DNA of 64,000 nucleotides from Moringa oleifera (lineage: Eukaryota > Streptophyta > Magnoliopsida > Brassicales > Moringaceae), in contig JAJFZO010000049.1 in assembly GCA_021397835.1 (NCBI GenBank), positions 7,073,001 to 7,137,000 of the forward strand, in the 5' to 3' direction. Positions 12,881 through 24,728 of the stretch are shown here, piece by piece. Positions within the stretch are counted from its first letter, which is position 1. Every line of letters begins with the position of its first letter. A program made the translations under genes and the position numbers. A model generated the notes under the pieces. That model was not told the origin of the DNA. It made no database searches and saw only the letters and a program-made list of their open reading frames with translations.

Positions 12881-13604
12881 GTTTGGATATGTTTTGAAAG
12901 TTAAGATTTGAGAGGGTAAAATTTAGGATTTTAAATGATATTTATTTTATAATATATTTATATTTTAAAATAAATAATATTAATTTGATTTAATTAAGAT
13001 GAATTTTAATTTAAATATAAATTAAATTATATAAAGACATCTATAAAAATAAAGACCCAAATGGAAAATAAAAAAAGAAAAATTCAGCCCCTTCTTATAT
13101 TCCTTTAAAACAAATAAAAAAAAAAGACTCTGCCCCAATAAAATAAAAATAAAAATTGACATGTCTGTTATTTATAGAAATCAATAAACTCCATACTTTC
13201 TCAATCTTCAATTTATTTTTGCAAAATCATAGTAATAATATTTTTACTTCTACATGCACATAATATGTATATACATATGTACAGATATACGTATATGCAC
13301 TAAGGATTTATTGAAGTTGGGTGTAAGAACAACAATTTTTTTACAATAATGCATCAATGTTTGTGTTTATTTTTGATGAAATCCATTGTTGAATTGAAGG
13401 GAGAGGATTATCTCCAAACTGATATTTTTTGTGCTTCTAAGTCCAAGTGGGAACCAATATATCTCTTCCAAAAGATATTTCCTTTCTTGCGGGTCGGGCT
13501 AATGATATTTACTGTTCCATTTAAATTGAAGATTCCTCTGCGTTTATCCAGACTCAGTTGTGTGTGGTTTTGTTGATCGTTCTGTTTGTTGTAGAGACTA
13601 AAAA

Positions 13605-16600
13605 ATGGAGAGCGAAGCTGTGATGCGCAGACTCAGCATGCTCGCTGCCCACTTCGCCCCAAATGATGATTGCATATCAGCCACCCACCTCCTACCTTTG
13701 GTAAATCTTTTTCTCTGTTTGGTACTCGAGAAAACGCGAGAAAATAGTTAAAGCAAAGCGATTATATAGTATCAAAATATGGAAGCTTAAGTACATATCC
13801 GCTGTTAATTGGGTTAAGAGAGACTACTCTTTTTTTTCCGTTTAAATTTGGAGAAAACTTTGTGTGGATTGGCCAAGTACCTATAATTTAAACCCTTACT
13901 AAAACTTTGAACTTCCTTGTTTACACTCCAGTCAATGAAGCCATGCTGTCTGCATATGTAAGGATACGCGAATATACCTTTTAAAAATTGGAAGAGATTT
14001 GAGATGATTCATGAATGGGTTTATCTGAGAATATAAGACCGCAGAAATGACCACTTCTGCAATGTACTGGTAGCTGATTAGTCTAATTTATGGATTCCTT
14101 GCGTGGATTTTCTCAGAATTCATTTTTCTACTGTCGTTTCCCTAGCACGAGCTCCCATATTTTCAGCTTCGTATTCCTTTCTTTTCCTACATACATTCGT
14201 TGTTGCTTTTATTGATTTATCTTTTTGTTTTTCTCCTTGATGCCTCAGAACTGCAGCAGCAGTTTAAATTCTGTGATCCGAAGGTGTGATAACAAATTGT
14301 ATTTTGCACGTCAAGCCTCTGGTCAGACTTCGTTCACGAGGCAAGCTTCAACTGAACAGGTAATTATCTTATTGGTTACACCTGTTTTTATTATTCATTT
14401 AATTTCTCAAACACTAATCCTCTACTGCTGTCTGATCATTTTGATTTTAAATAGTTCTTCCAAAGTACTGAACCTCAGTATGGCATGCCTGTCAAGTGCT
14501 CTGATAACGCACTGGACAACTATCACAATGCTTGTGAAGCACCATTGTTTTCTAGACCTGTGAAGGTGGAAACAAATGTCTCCAGTATCGCAGCAGTCCA
14601 ACCTTTGGGACAAGATTGTGTGCTACCTTTTCCAGATCTTCCTGCATTTGCCAGACCAACAGATCTTCCTACGTTTTCCAGACCAACAAGCAAGACAAAC
14701 AGAGAAAGGCAGTTATGTCCAAATGAGAAGATAAAATCTTCTGAATCTAGTGGTTAGTACTTTTGTTGCAGGAACATGCAATCACCTGTTATGCATATGC
14801 TAAAATGTTTTGTTTTCTAAAAGAGAAAGGCTTTCTGGTGTACACATAAACAAAGATGTAGACCTAGATGTAGAGGTGATGACTAACTTTCGGTCAAAAT
14901 AGTAGCAGCTGGACGAGCAAAGTTTAACATCCAGCACAGGTCACAGTTGATGGCTATGTAAAAATTTTGATGTAGAATAGAAGACTTGATTCTTGAGAAA
15001 CGTAAATCAGACTATGGTTTCTTTCGCAGCTTTTTTTTCTTTTTCTCTTTAGGCTCATACATTGGTCAGAAAAACTGTAACTCTTCCTTTTATACGTTAT
15101 GCAGTTACTGAATGGTCCCCAAGGATGGATGTGGCGGAATCTGGATGCAGTTATGTTATGACAGTGGAAATCCCAGGTGTCAGCATTGGTGACATCAGAG
15201 TGGAGGTCGATAATCAAAAGTAATATAGATTCTGAATCTGTTTAGTCTATTTTTCTTATAAGTTTACACCACAATAGGCTGGTATACATGGTGTGAGTGT
15301 CCTGTATAAGTGCACACCAATTACATAGTTTCAGACTAAAAAGTTCATGTTGGCTGATTCATTCTTTTCTATTGCTGAAGCAAATTAATTTTATTGAGAC
15401 AAGCACGATCTTCTGTGTAATGCTTCCTTTCCTGCATTTTCTGTATTGATTTCGGATCAGCCTAGTCAACCCTATTATCATATCTTAAGAATTGGCATCT
15501 AAACAGTCCTCCAATTAAACTGCTTCTTCCTGCAGTTTGTATGTAAGTGGTCAACGATCTACCCAGTGTTGGACAGCAGCAGGTTGTACTCACTCAATCT
15601 CCGCATATCACATGAGAGAAATTATGCAAGGGCCATACCAAGTTGTGTGGCCACTTCCAGCAAACGTGAGGAAGGACCATATTTCTGCTGAGTTTCTGTA
15701 AGTTATAGCTTTTTAAAATATTTCTCCTTCTGGTTGCCCTCTGATTTTCTCTTTGAAAATGAACTGATTTTGCATGTGTGCATATATGCATGTGTATACA
15801 AGCATGTGCCATAGCCCCCAAAAAAGAGGTGTTGATTTGAAGTCTGCTGATGCCCTAAAGTTTAATAATTGAATGATGCGCCCAAGCATGACAGAAATTT
15901 TAGTTTATAAGCACATAATGAGTGTAATGGCCAATGGCTTGTCAGTAAGATGGGATTTGAGTTAGAAGCAAGAAAATAAGCCAAATAAACTCTAGTTTAT
16001 GATCAATTTCTAGACAAGATGGATAATATCTTTTCCAAATATTGAAAATTAATTTATCATTGACATAACTGACTGGTAGCTCTCAGTGGGCGGTCACAGT
16101 TGTTTTAGCACATCCCCATAGTCTACAGAAGGGGCATATTGCAAGTCTTAGCAACAGTCAATAGGTCAAAACAGTTGACATTAAAGCTTCAACTTTATTT
16201 TGAAATAAGGAGAGTCTTCCCTTCCCTTCAATGGAAACTAAGATCTTTGTTGCTTTACTAGAAGTTTGAATCATTTCTTAGTATGTGTTAATTATGATTT
16301 GCTTTTTCCTAGAGACACTCTTATGTGTTTTGTTTTCTGGGAGTTGGCTGCAATTATTTGAAATACTTGAAAGGAGACAGGCTTTTATTTTCTGACGAAC
16401 TGTTCTATGAAAAATTATGTTTTAAGTTGAGTGGCTTTACACTTCAATGATCAGAACAAATACTCTTCCGCCTAAAATGTTGAGGAGCATTTGAGAAACA
16501 TATACACAACCACATGCACGGACATGTCCATGTAGATAGTTTGTTTCATTCTTCTCACTGTTCTATGATATCACCTTTTTTCCTGCCAAAACTTTGCTTC

Positions 16601-17720
16601 TCATTCTGTTCTTTGAATTTTGGTTGGGGTCCTTGAGTTTGCTTCCATTCTTTGGAGGATGGATTCTCTTTCAGATTAATGTAGGAATTTTTTATAGTTC
16701 TTATGAAGCCCACACTATAAATTTTGCAGTGTACGGATAGATGTAAGCAGAGATGAAACAGGGAAATTTCTAACTAGTTCTAGTTGACCTGTCCTAGTTT
16801 CCTGACAGAGCTCCTTCCAGAGTCAGTAATCAATGATGAACAACATGTTAACAAATCATCAAAATTTTCCCGTGAATGCAAGGAGGCTCAGCTCTCATAC
16901 AATTCTTCATCTCACCCAGAAGTCTTGATGAGTACATCATCTCTTTCTGTTTCTGACTCCCGTAAATATAAACAACACGATTTCTCAAATTTCTGTTGCC
17001 TGATAATTTACCCCAAAAACTTCGAGACCCTACTCCATTGTGGAGCTCTTAATCAGCAAACACGGTAACTTCAGCTAAATCATAGAGAGGTTATGGATTC
17101 ATTTCATAATCATATTCATGTTACTTCTGGGGGGTTTACAAGTTACTGCTAATACTTCTGATGATTCCATTAAGCTGGTGTATTGAATTTTTCTGCAAAA
17201 TACAAATCCAAGTCTTTCATTTGTATGGCTTTTTATGTGCTGCTACTGAAGTTTGCAGGACAAGTTGAATGCAGTCTTGCTCCCTGCATCTTCTTAGGGG
17301 ATTATTGTTTTCAGCTACTGGCAATCTTTGAATCTCCAGACACACTTAGGTCATGGAGTACCTCCTAACTTTATTTTAGTCACACAAGACTTGGGTTTCT
17401 CAGTTTGTTTTGTCAAACTCCATCTATGGTTACACTCAAATCATAAAATTGCTTGCTAATATATTGTAGGAAGTAGTGCTCATTTCTGTTTGTAGCTTTT
17501 CTGGTGAGTTTGGAGGAAGAGTGACTGCTTTAGTTTCTTATTTTTTCTATTCAGCATCTTTATTCCTTACATGATTTAAATGAAGGATCCGAGTCTTCAA
17601 TGCAGGATATTTTAAAACTGGTTATTATATTTTGTTGTATTGTATGCTGAATGCACTGACCTTATTGGGCACTTTTGGTGCAGGGATGGATTTCTAAGAA
17701 TCATTGCCCCGAAACTTTGA
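13605..17720 (+). CDS. Alpha-crystallin/HSP20-like protein, IDM2/IDM3-related
   Basis: Six exons: 13605-13700, 14249-14359, 14455-14752, 15105-15219, 15536-15697 and 17684-17720, all with GT..AG borders, giving 272 residues. The C-terminal ~100 residues are an alpha-crystallin domain (EIPGVSIGDIRVEVDNQ, then LYVSGQRST, then GPYQVVWPLPANV..ISAEFLDGFLRIIAPKL), ending right after the domain with no IXI tail. The N-terminal 170 residues are low-complexity and unlike a classical small heat shock protein. Domain layout and the GPYQVVWPLP segment resemble the plant HSP20-like proteins of the INCREASED DNA METHYLATION 2/3 group, which act in the nucleus with the IDM1 histone acetyltransferase in active DNA demethylation; that assignment is by recall, not alignment. 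The N-terminal part carries five F-x-R-Q/P motifs. The last intron (15698-17683) is unusually long and leaves only 12 codons in exon 6. Confidence 0.82.
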
Positions 17721-18170
17721 GGTTTCTGTATGGTGGAGGCCATGGAGGTCTCTAGAAGTATGTAAAAAGAAGTACCTTTCCAAATCAGTACGATGTACCT
17801 ATCTGATACTGCTGTATTCTTATACATGTAACTATCTGAACACAGTGATCTTACAAGAGCTATCTATATAATCATGATTAGAATAACTGGTTGAGACTGA
17901 ATTGTTGGGTTGATGTCAAATAACAGATCAGATTCAGATCAAAACTGTACAGTCAATGAAGTCTGATTTGGTGGGTTGGGGCTGGAAAAGATTATATTTC
18001 ATGCTTCATCCTGTTTTCCTTGGATGAACTGCATTCAAACCATAGGGATTTGCTGATTGTTTTTCAGTTTCTGATGCAGTTTGTTTTTTCAGGATTCGAA
18101 TTTTGAAAATGCAAAAACAGTATGTTAAATTTAGGTTAGTGACTATTTTTGATAGATATTTTAAGTAAAC
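17721..18170. other. 3' flank of the HSP20-like gene
   Basis: Probable 3' untranslated region and spacer up to the first base of the LTR relict. No ORF or RNA gene is recognised. Confidence 0.4.
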
Positions 18171-19046
18171 TGCTGTGAACAGGGTGGGATGCAGAGAAGA
18201 GAATCAGAATAGGAAAAAGAAAGGATAAAAGAACCCGTTGTATTTCATGCAAACTCTTTTACATGAGTTTTTTCTTATCAACTAGCATACTCATTTCTCT
18301 CTGTCTCTCTCTTTTAACAAGCCATTCAATATCACTTTAAACATTTATTATCATTCATTGCCAAAGGATCATACTTAAGTCATAATTGTTGCATGCTTAA
18401 TCTTCTCATTAAGGGGGTGGGGTGACATGTCATTTGTCATTCTCTAAGTTTTACTGTAAAATCTTTAAACAATTGCAAATTAGACTCTTCGGTAAAATTT
18501 ATTTTAAATTTTGAATTTTATTTTATTTTGGATTAAGTCTTAATATTCAAAATATATTCAAGTAGTATTTAAATTAAACATCTTTTATGTTGAATTTTGA
18601 CTTAAAATTGTTTGCAGATATAAAGAAATATTCAAACTACTATAAAAAATTAGAATTTTGTTAGTAATGAAAATATTTATATATAATTAAATTTATACTA
18701 TTAAAAATTTTAAAAATTCATAAAATATAGCTTATTAACAAAAAAATTATTCAAATTCAAGAGATAAAATCAAAATAAAGTTTAAATTTTATTTAAGTAA
18801 TTTTTATGTATTTTAATAATAAAAATATCAAAATTTTTATTATCATTTTAAAACAATATTCAAATTTAGGTGAAATCAGTAAATCAAAATTTATTTGAAT
18901 ATATTTTAAATTTTAAAATTTAATTAAAAAAAATTTAAATGACATTAACCTTAGACTTTTCCTTTTGATAGGGTATGGTTTTGGATTGCATTGTTCTTTA
19001 TCTGTAACTCCATTTTATTAGGCTGTTGTTTAAATCACGAAAAAGA
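18171..19046 (-). repeat. LTR-like repeat, left copy (3' LTR of the relict)
   Basis: Starts TGCTGTGAACA and aligns in blocks with 21915-22922. It contains an AT-rich insert at about 18485-18920 belonging to the dispersed repeat family. The right end is approximate, since similarity fades after GAAAAAGATTT. Confidence 0.5.
18485..18920 (+). repeat. Dispersed AT-rich repeat, copy 2
   Basis: Shares ordered landmarks with 12450-12880 and 44280-44600, including GAATTTTGACTT, AAAATTCATAAAA and GAGATAAAATCAAAATAAA. It interrupts the left LTR-like repeat, so it is younger than that element or was part of the ancestral LTR and lost from the other copy. Confidence 0.6.
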
Positions 19047-21174
19047 TTTAAAAAGGCTTATTCCATCTTTTTCTCTTTGTCCGTTTGAGCGATCTTGAGG
19101 ATTAAAAATGGTTGAAATGCTTCACAACGATTTCAAAGATGTATTGTTCAAAAATCTAGGATAGATGTTTTAAGGTGGACGAATTTAGAAATAACCGATT
19201 AATGGTTAAAGCAAGATTTAATGCAAACGCTAATCTCAATTAAAACTCGTACTTCTCTATCGTATTACGTTTTTAGAATGTTTTAATAATCATTACTTTG
19301 TTGATGATACAGATCGTATTAAGTTCTTTCAATTTTTGCCCCATTTCTTTTCATTTTTGAACGATATCTTTGAGACCGTCAACATGTATATGGGCATAAC
19401 AATTCAGGGGGTTATTTTTCACCGCAATTAGCATCTTTGTTAGCTTCTACTTTTGTGTATAACTTTCATCTCTATTGACAATCTCACATTCCTATCTTCT
19501 TTTTGGTCTTTGAGGCTTCCAAACCTCTGCATCTTTCCATCAATCAGCACGTCGAACTCCTTCCTTTGCAATATGGTTTCTTTAATTTGTTTCTTTCCTT
19601 TCACTCATTCCTTTTGCGAATAACAAATCCAATTAGAGTCGAAGAAGTAGTTGATCCTAATATTTTTCTTACCAAATCTATTTAGTCCATAATCTCTACA
19701 AATAAGGTAAAATTTTACAATAAAACATTTGATATTCTGAACTTTGTAGCCATTAATCCCTCTAAAGATGATGGTAGACCTTGCTGCCTTGCTTCGGCAT
19801 GCCCTGCCTTTATAAACACATTCTTACCTTTACTTTTTGGTTCTCGCTCATCCCTTTGTTTGGGGTGTATACCAAGCATTTAGCATTTCTCCCGTCTTAT
19901 AGGTTTCCAACTCTTGGTGTATCATAATGGGGGTTCATTTTATTGTTTTTTTTTTTAAGATATTCCTTTCGCTTTTTTTTTTATTTTTCAAATCTTAAAA
20001 AAAAAAACACTCTTACAAGATCATTTGGTATTGTTTATGTTTTCAACTTCGACACATACTTTTTGTAGCACCTACATTATTGAAAGATTAAAATCAAAAG
20101 TTTTTTTATGTCGCTTGAAACAAATTCGATGTCATTCTCATTCCCTAAAAGATTCCTTCCTCCTTGAAAAGTCTTCACCATTATTATTTTAAGAGAATGT
20201 TGTCGTTTACAATAACCTCTTATCTTCATATTGGCAACTTATCAACTTTGTTACTTCCATTATGCCGTAGGTTTAAGAGGTGGTCCAATATGCTTGACTA
20301 GTCCTTAAGGGACTACAACGATATCACTTCACCTCGTCTTGGGTCTTAAAGGTCTGAAGGCAGAGGGAGGACCCATTTAAACATTTAAGGGCTCTTTTTG
20401 ATAATAGGAATGTACATTCCTCGGAGTTGAGGAGGCCTTAAAGCGGCTTGACTGTTAAAGGATCGTTAGATCTTGCTGAGCATGGGGGCATATTCATGCT
20501 TTCCATTCTTTTTGTTTCTATTATTTTTACTTATTATTTGTTTGACTTAGTTTGCTAGAAATTTCAGTTAGTCCTTCTTAAGACCACGAGATTAGCATGA
20601 TTTGAGTGGTCCCTTCAATTAATTTAATGTTACCATTCTCAAGGTGCCTTTACTGGGTACATGATGTCCAACCACCAAGGTTACTACAAAGTGTCAATGA
20701 CTAACAAAGGCTGAGCATTTTCGCTACAGGCTAACTCCTTTATTTTAACAAAAGCGACCTTACTCTAACCTAAGGTCATTATTAGGAGAGGTTTCACTCT
20801 ATTAATGGTCCATCCCTATACTTCTTCTTTGAATTTAAGCATTAATTTCTTGGTTTCCCCTTACCAACATTAACTCATCGTGAAGCACATATTAAAAAGG
20901 GATGTTCAGCCCTCAGACTCTATTTTGAATCCATCCACTACCATCAACTTCTTACATGATATTATGCTAAGAAAAGGATCGAAAGTGCCTCTTTAAAATG
21001 CCTCATTCGAGCTCATCGAGAACTGGCTCATAGTTAACCCTATGGTTAATTATATTCATTTGTTTTTTATTCCTTCCTTTTCATACCTTTAACGTTTTAT
21101 CACTTTCTTATTTTTTGATTTTTTGCTTTTTTATACTTCTTAAGTAACCCATGTTATCTGTATTCTTTTTTAGG

Positions 21175-21634
21175 AGCACTTGAAAGCTAAGGAGGAGATA
21201 GCTCACCCTAACGAACTAATTCTTATCTTTCCTTATGTTTAATCAAGTCAACGAATAAGTATATCTTTTAAAAGACCAAAAAAAAAAAAATGGAGGCTAA
21301 GGTATCAACCCTTAAGAATACTATAGCTTGCGCATCCCAATAGTATAAAGTCGCTACTACCAATTTGAAGGCACAATTTGAGACAAACATCAAGCTAGTC
21401 AGGTATTACAACAAGGAATAAGGGGTAACTAATTACAAAGCCTCATGGAAAGAAAATTCCAAACTTTCCACTGCAAAGATGTATAAGTTTGTCCATAAAA
21501 ATTTGAAAGGAGAGGGCCAAAAGAAGTGCCTTGACCTTGATTTGAGTTTGGTCAAGATCGAGGATGAGACTAAGGTTTCTAAGATGAAAAGGAGTCTAAG
21601 GAAAAGGAAGGCCATTAGCCCAATGAATCACTAA
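21175..21634 (+). pseudogene. Broken coiled-coil ORF of the LTR relict (antisense-ORF type)
   Basis: The plus strand reads through a lysine/glutamate-rich, helix-favouring sequence with several stops: pieces such as EHLKAKEEIAHPNEL, KVATTNLKAQFETNIKLV, NYKASWKENSKLSTAKMYKF and SLVKIEDETKVSKMKRSL. This looks like the coiled-coil tail of the extra reading frame that Tat-like gypsy elements carry antisense to pol. It ends about 260 bp before the primer-site-like sequence. Identification is by composition and context only; earlier parts of the frame (about 19.1-21.1 kb) are too decayed to read. Confidence 0.4.
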
Positions 21635-21895
21635 GTGTCTAAGAAATTGATATTCTTACAATAAGATGTAATGCTTTTACGATAAAAAACACATTTACAT
21701 TACTAATGATCTTCTAAACATGTACAGTACTAGTCAAGGTGTGATTCAAGGGAGTTAGTCTAGTTATGGAGGGGCATCGGGCACATTTCTTGTGAGGTGC
21801 ACCAAATCCATACGCACCTCCACTGATGCAACTAATGTTATTCTTAATAGCATATTTCTTAATGATCTGTGGTGAGAATCATAACCTTTCATAAG

Positions 21896-21914
21896 TTCCC
21901 ACAGACGAAACCAA
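21896..21914 (-). other. Primer-binding-site-like sequence next to the right LTR of the relict
   Basis: On the minus strand TTGGTTTCGTCTGTGGGAA follows directly after the LTR end ..TTTACAACA. It differs by a few C/G-to-T/A-type changes from TGGCGCCGTCTGTGGGAA, a sequence I recall directly after the LTR in many plant gypsy elements. The changes are the kind expected from cytosine-methylation decay. Confidence 0.5.
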
Positions 21915-22922
21915 TGTTGTAAACATAATATGAGATGTAGATAAAAGAAACAAAATAGGAAAAATTGATAAAAGAACCCTTTTACATTTTAGTTGAACTT
22001 CTTTACATTTGTTCTTTTTTCTTGTCAAGCAAGCTTTTCGTTTGTCTCTTTTCTTTCTTGTGACAAGACATTCACAATCACTTTAAATAAGAGAAACAAA
22101 ATAGAAAACATGAAAAAAAAAACTTTTGTATTTCTAATGAACTTTTTTACATGAGCTTTTTTTTTTCTTGATAACAAATTACTCATTTGTTTCTCTCTTC
22201 TTTTCATACAAAATATTCACAACCATTTCAGATATTTTTTTGTCATTCATAATCAAAGGCATTGTGCATGCTAAAAAAAGACAAAAAACATAATCAATTA
22301 CTCGTTGATTCTTAAAAATATATATAAAAAAAAATTGACCAAGATTGGAAAAATTTTCAAATATCTTAATCATCAAAATTTGTCTCACAAGAAGGCTTAC
22401 AATTATATTTAATAAGAAGATAATGAACCCTAAAATAAAACTTTAGTAAGAAAATAAATAAAAATTATAAACATAATCTGATTTTATCCGTAAAACAAAA
22501 AAATGTCATTTTGTACTTCTAAAATGATGAGAGTTTACTAAAATCTCATCAAATACAATAAATATTTTGTTAAAAATATCATTTTCACCCAAAAAAATAA
22601 TTTATTTTGCCAAAAGAGAACACTATTGATTTGTTTTTGTCCACTTTTATTTTTTTAAAATCTTTTAAAATCTTTTTAAGTGCTCCCTTTGATTCACAAA
22701 TGTTCACTCCTTTTGCACGGCATCATCATGCTTAGGCTTTAGGTATTGTGCCCATAATCTCCTAATCAATTAGGTAGCGTCTCATTTGTCATTCCCTAAA
22801 CTATATTGCACATGTCTTGACAGGTGAGAAGCCAGGTCCTTTCCTCTTCATGGACCATAGCTGTGGATTGTGCTGCTCTGTCTGTTTTGTTGGGTCTTTC
22901 TTCAAGTCATGAGAAAGCAACA
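21915..22922 (-). repeat. LTR-like repeat, right copy (5' LTR of the relict), with internal tandem duplication
   Basis: Starts TGTTGTAAACA and ends GCAACA. A ~145-bp block beginning at about 21948 (AGAAACAAAATAGGAAAA..TTTTACAT..TTTTTTCTTGTCAA..) is repeated next to itself from about 22093, so the copy is longer than its left partner in that part. Similarity to the left copy then resumes at about 22770 with CTCATTTGTCATTCCCTAAA. Confidence 0.5.
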
Positions 22923-24480
22923 CCATCCACTAGTTAATTTAATTTAACTTGTACCAATAGTATCTATTACTTAATTTAGGCGAAGTTACATCATAATTTG
23001 TAATAACAAGTTGATAAAATTTGTGCCCTTTTTCCTACTCTAACCTGACCTATCATATTTTATAATTTTTAATTTTTTTTCTGATCTTCTAAATCCTACT
23101 TTACCTTATTTTAATCATAATCTTTAAATTTTTAAAATAATTATTCAATTTAAAATTCATTTTTTTTAATTTTCTTCTGAAGTTTTTCTCCACGGCTCAT
23201 TGTTTCTTACTACAAACCATATTACATTTTTGGATATTAATCTAAATAAATTCTTCATGGAACCCTAATAATATATGGAGGCTCAAATTAATTTTAAGAT
23301 CTCGTAATCTATTAGAGCATATTATATATTACTAGAATACTAATGATGTTTACTTCCAAACAACTCAATTGGCTATCTAATTAATTGAATATGAGCAACA
23401 AATCCTCATGAGTTATCAAATTAATTGAATCGGGCAACATTCGAAATTTTTATATCTGAGCAGCTCCTAACACGTTCAAATCTTTCGTCTAAGTAATGTC
23501 CCCCCAACAAAACCAATTAATAATCAATAATTTCTCATGTCTTTTTCCTTGCATTAAACAAAAAATAAGGGTTAAAATATGTGTATATATATAATTTATT
23601 AATAGTTTTTTTAATATGAGGAGATTTGTTGCATAAGAATGATTTATTAATCAAAGTTTGATGATGTATGTGAACATAATAATAAAAATTATTCTAAGAA
23701 CTAAATTTTTAATTGGGTTGCCACATGTTAGATTCCAATTGAACCTATTAAAAATAGAAATGAACCAAACTCAATCATTTGGATTAATGTTTAATGAAAT
23801 TGAAATTGATACAAATCCGCTTATAAATCAGATAACCCATGCTAATTATTTTTTACTCTTTTTTTTAGGGTAAATTCTGAATATTTACTTATACTTGCAC
23901 GCTAATTCTTCTAATATTCAAAAAAGATTACCTTATCATGCTATAAACAATTATATGGGTATTCTTTCTTGAGAAATTAAACAATTTTTCTCTAAAGAAT
24001 TAATATTTTTGATATTTCGTGTTTTAACTTTGAGTTTGAAGATCCTCTTTTTTTAGAAGTTAATTACTTTTTTTTTGTAAAAATTAATGTTCTTAACTTT
24101 ACATTATCTATTGCACGTGATAAAAATCCTCCACTATATTTATTTCATAAATTAACTACTTTTTTTGTTGAGAATTAATTTATTAACATTCCGTGTTTGA
24201 CTTAAGAGCTTACAAAAAATTCTATTAATGGGTATTCTTTTTTGAGGAGTTAAATATTTTTTTTAAGAAATTAATGTTCTTAACATTTTGTGTTTAACTT
24301 AAAGCTGCAATAATTACTACATCTAACACTGTTAATTATAACATGGCATTTATAATTATGAAGAGAAATTTACTTTCTCTCTGTGAACTGCAAGATTTCA
24401 AATTAAATATTGTCATGCTTTAGCAAAAATGGAAATGCCTCTCTTGCTCCCAGTTTTGTCTAATCTGTACCTCTCTAAGC
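22923..24480. other. AT-rich intergenic DNA upstream of the TBL gene
   Basis: No gene or RNA recognised. It holds an imperfect ~90-bp tandem repeat near its right end, then the presumed TBL promoter. Confidence 0.5.
23955..24305. repeat. Imperfect tandem repeat, about four ~90-bp units
   Basis: Units share GGGTATTCTTT.TTGAG, then AGTTAA..TTTTTTT, GAATTAAT.TT, and TAACATT.CGTGTTT.ACTTAA. Copies start near 23957, 24050, 24145 and 24230. The second and third have partly lost the first block. Confidence 0.55.
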
Positions 24481-24622
24481 CTTATCTTATATGTATCTAT
24501 CCATTACATTAAATTTGTGTCAAGGAGAAGATGGATTTCTTTCCATATATGTCTGCATCTTCTATTTATGGTATTCTATTTTCCCATCAAACAAACACCA
24601 TATTTGCTCCTCTCCACTTATG

Positions 24623-24630
24623 TATATATA
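24623..24630 (+). promoter_or_regulatory. Candidate TATA box of the TBL gene
   Basis: TATATATA about 100 bp upstream of the start codon, followed by a pyrimidine-rich leader with a CT repeat, the usual arrangement in plant core promoters. AT-rich surroundings make this a weak call. Confidence 0.35.
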
Positions 24631-24696
24631 TTCTGAGCAGACCCAGTTGTTTCCACGCACATTGTCTCCTTCACCAACCCAATTACATACCTCAGC

Positions 24697-24723
<27 letters not shown>
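24697..24723. repeat. (CT)n microsatellite in the TBL leader
   Basis: About thirteen CT units directly before the TBL start codon, ending 4 bp upstream of it. Such Y-patch-like CT tracts are common just downstream of plant transcription starts. Confidence 0.9.

Positions 24724-24727
<4 letters not shown>

Positions 24728-24728
<1 letters not shown>

Larger units (their letters stand above)
10353..13604. other. Intergenic region shared by divergent HSFA4 and HSP20-like genes
   Basis: The two genes are divergent, so this 3.2-kb interval holds both promoters. From about 10350 to 11360 the composition is moderate and probably contains the HSFA4 leader and its intron. From 11400 to 13200 it is extremely AT-rich and includes one copy of a dispersed AT-rich repeat (12450-12880). 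The several short ORFs here match nothing recognisable. Confidence 0.6.
18171..22922 (-). mobile_element. Relict LTR element in minus orientation, apparently keeping only the antisense-ORF region
   Basis: Two diverged direct repeats bound the region: the left begins TGCTGTGAACA (18171), the right begins TGTTGTAAACA (21915), and both continue with matching GATG.AGA.AA..GAA and AATAGGAAAAA blocks, then TTTACATGAG..TTTTTTC, then CATTTGTCATTC.CTAA, and a TTGGATTG/TGGATTG end. Immediately left of the right repeat, minus strand, is TTGGTTTCGTCTGTGGGAA, close to the post-LTR primer-site region I know from Tat-like gypsy elements. That sets the minus orientation, with the right repeat as 5' LTR. The 2.9-kb interior has no recognisable gag, protease, RT or integrase; it carries a broken plus-strand lysine-rich coiled-coil reading frame, i.e. 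antisense to the element. I found no flanking target duplication. Family placement is inferred. Confidence 0.55.
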
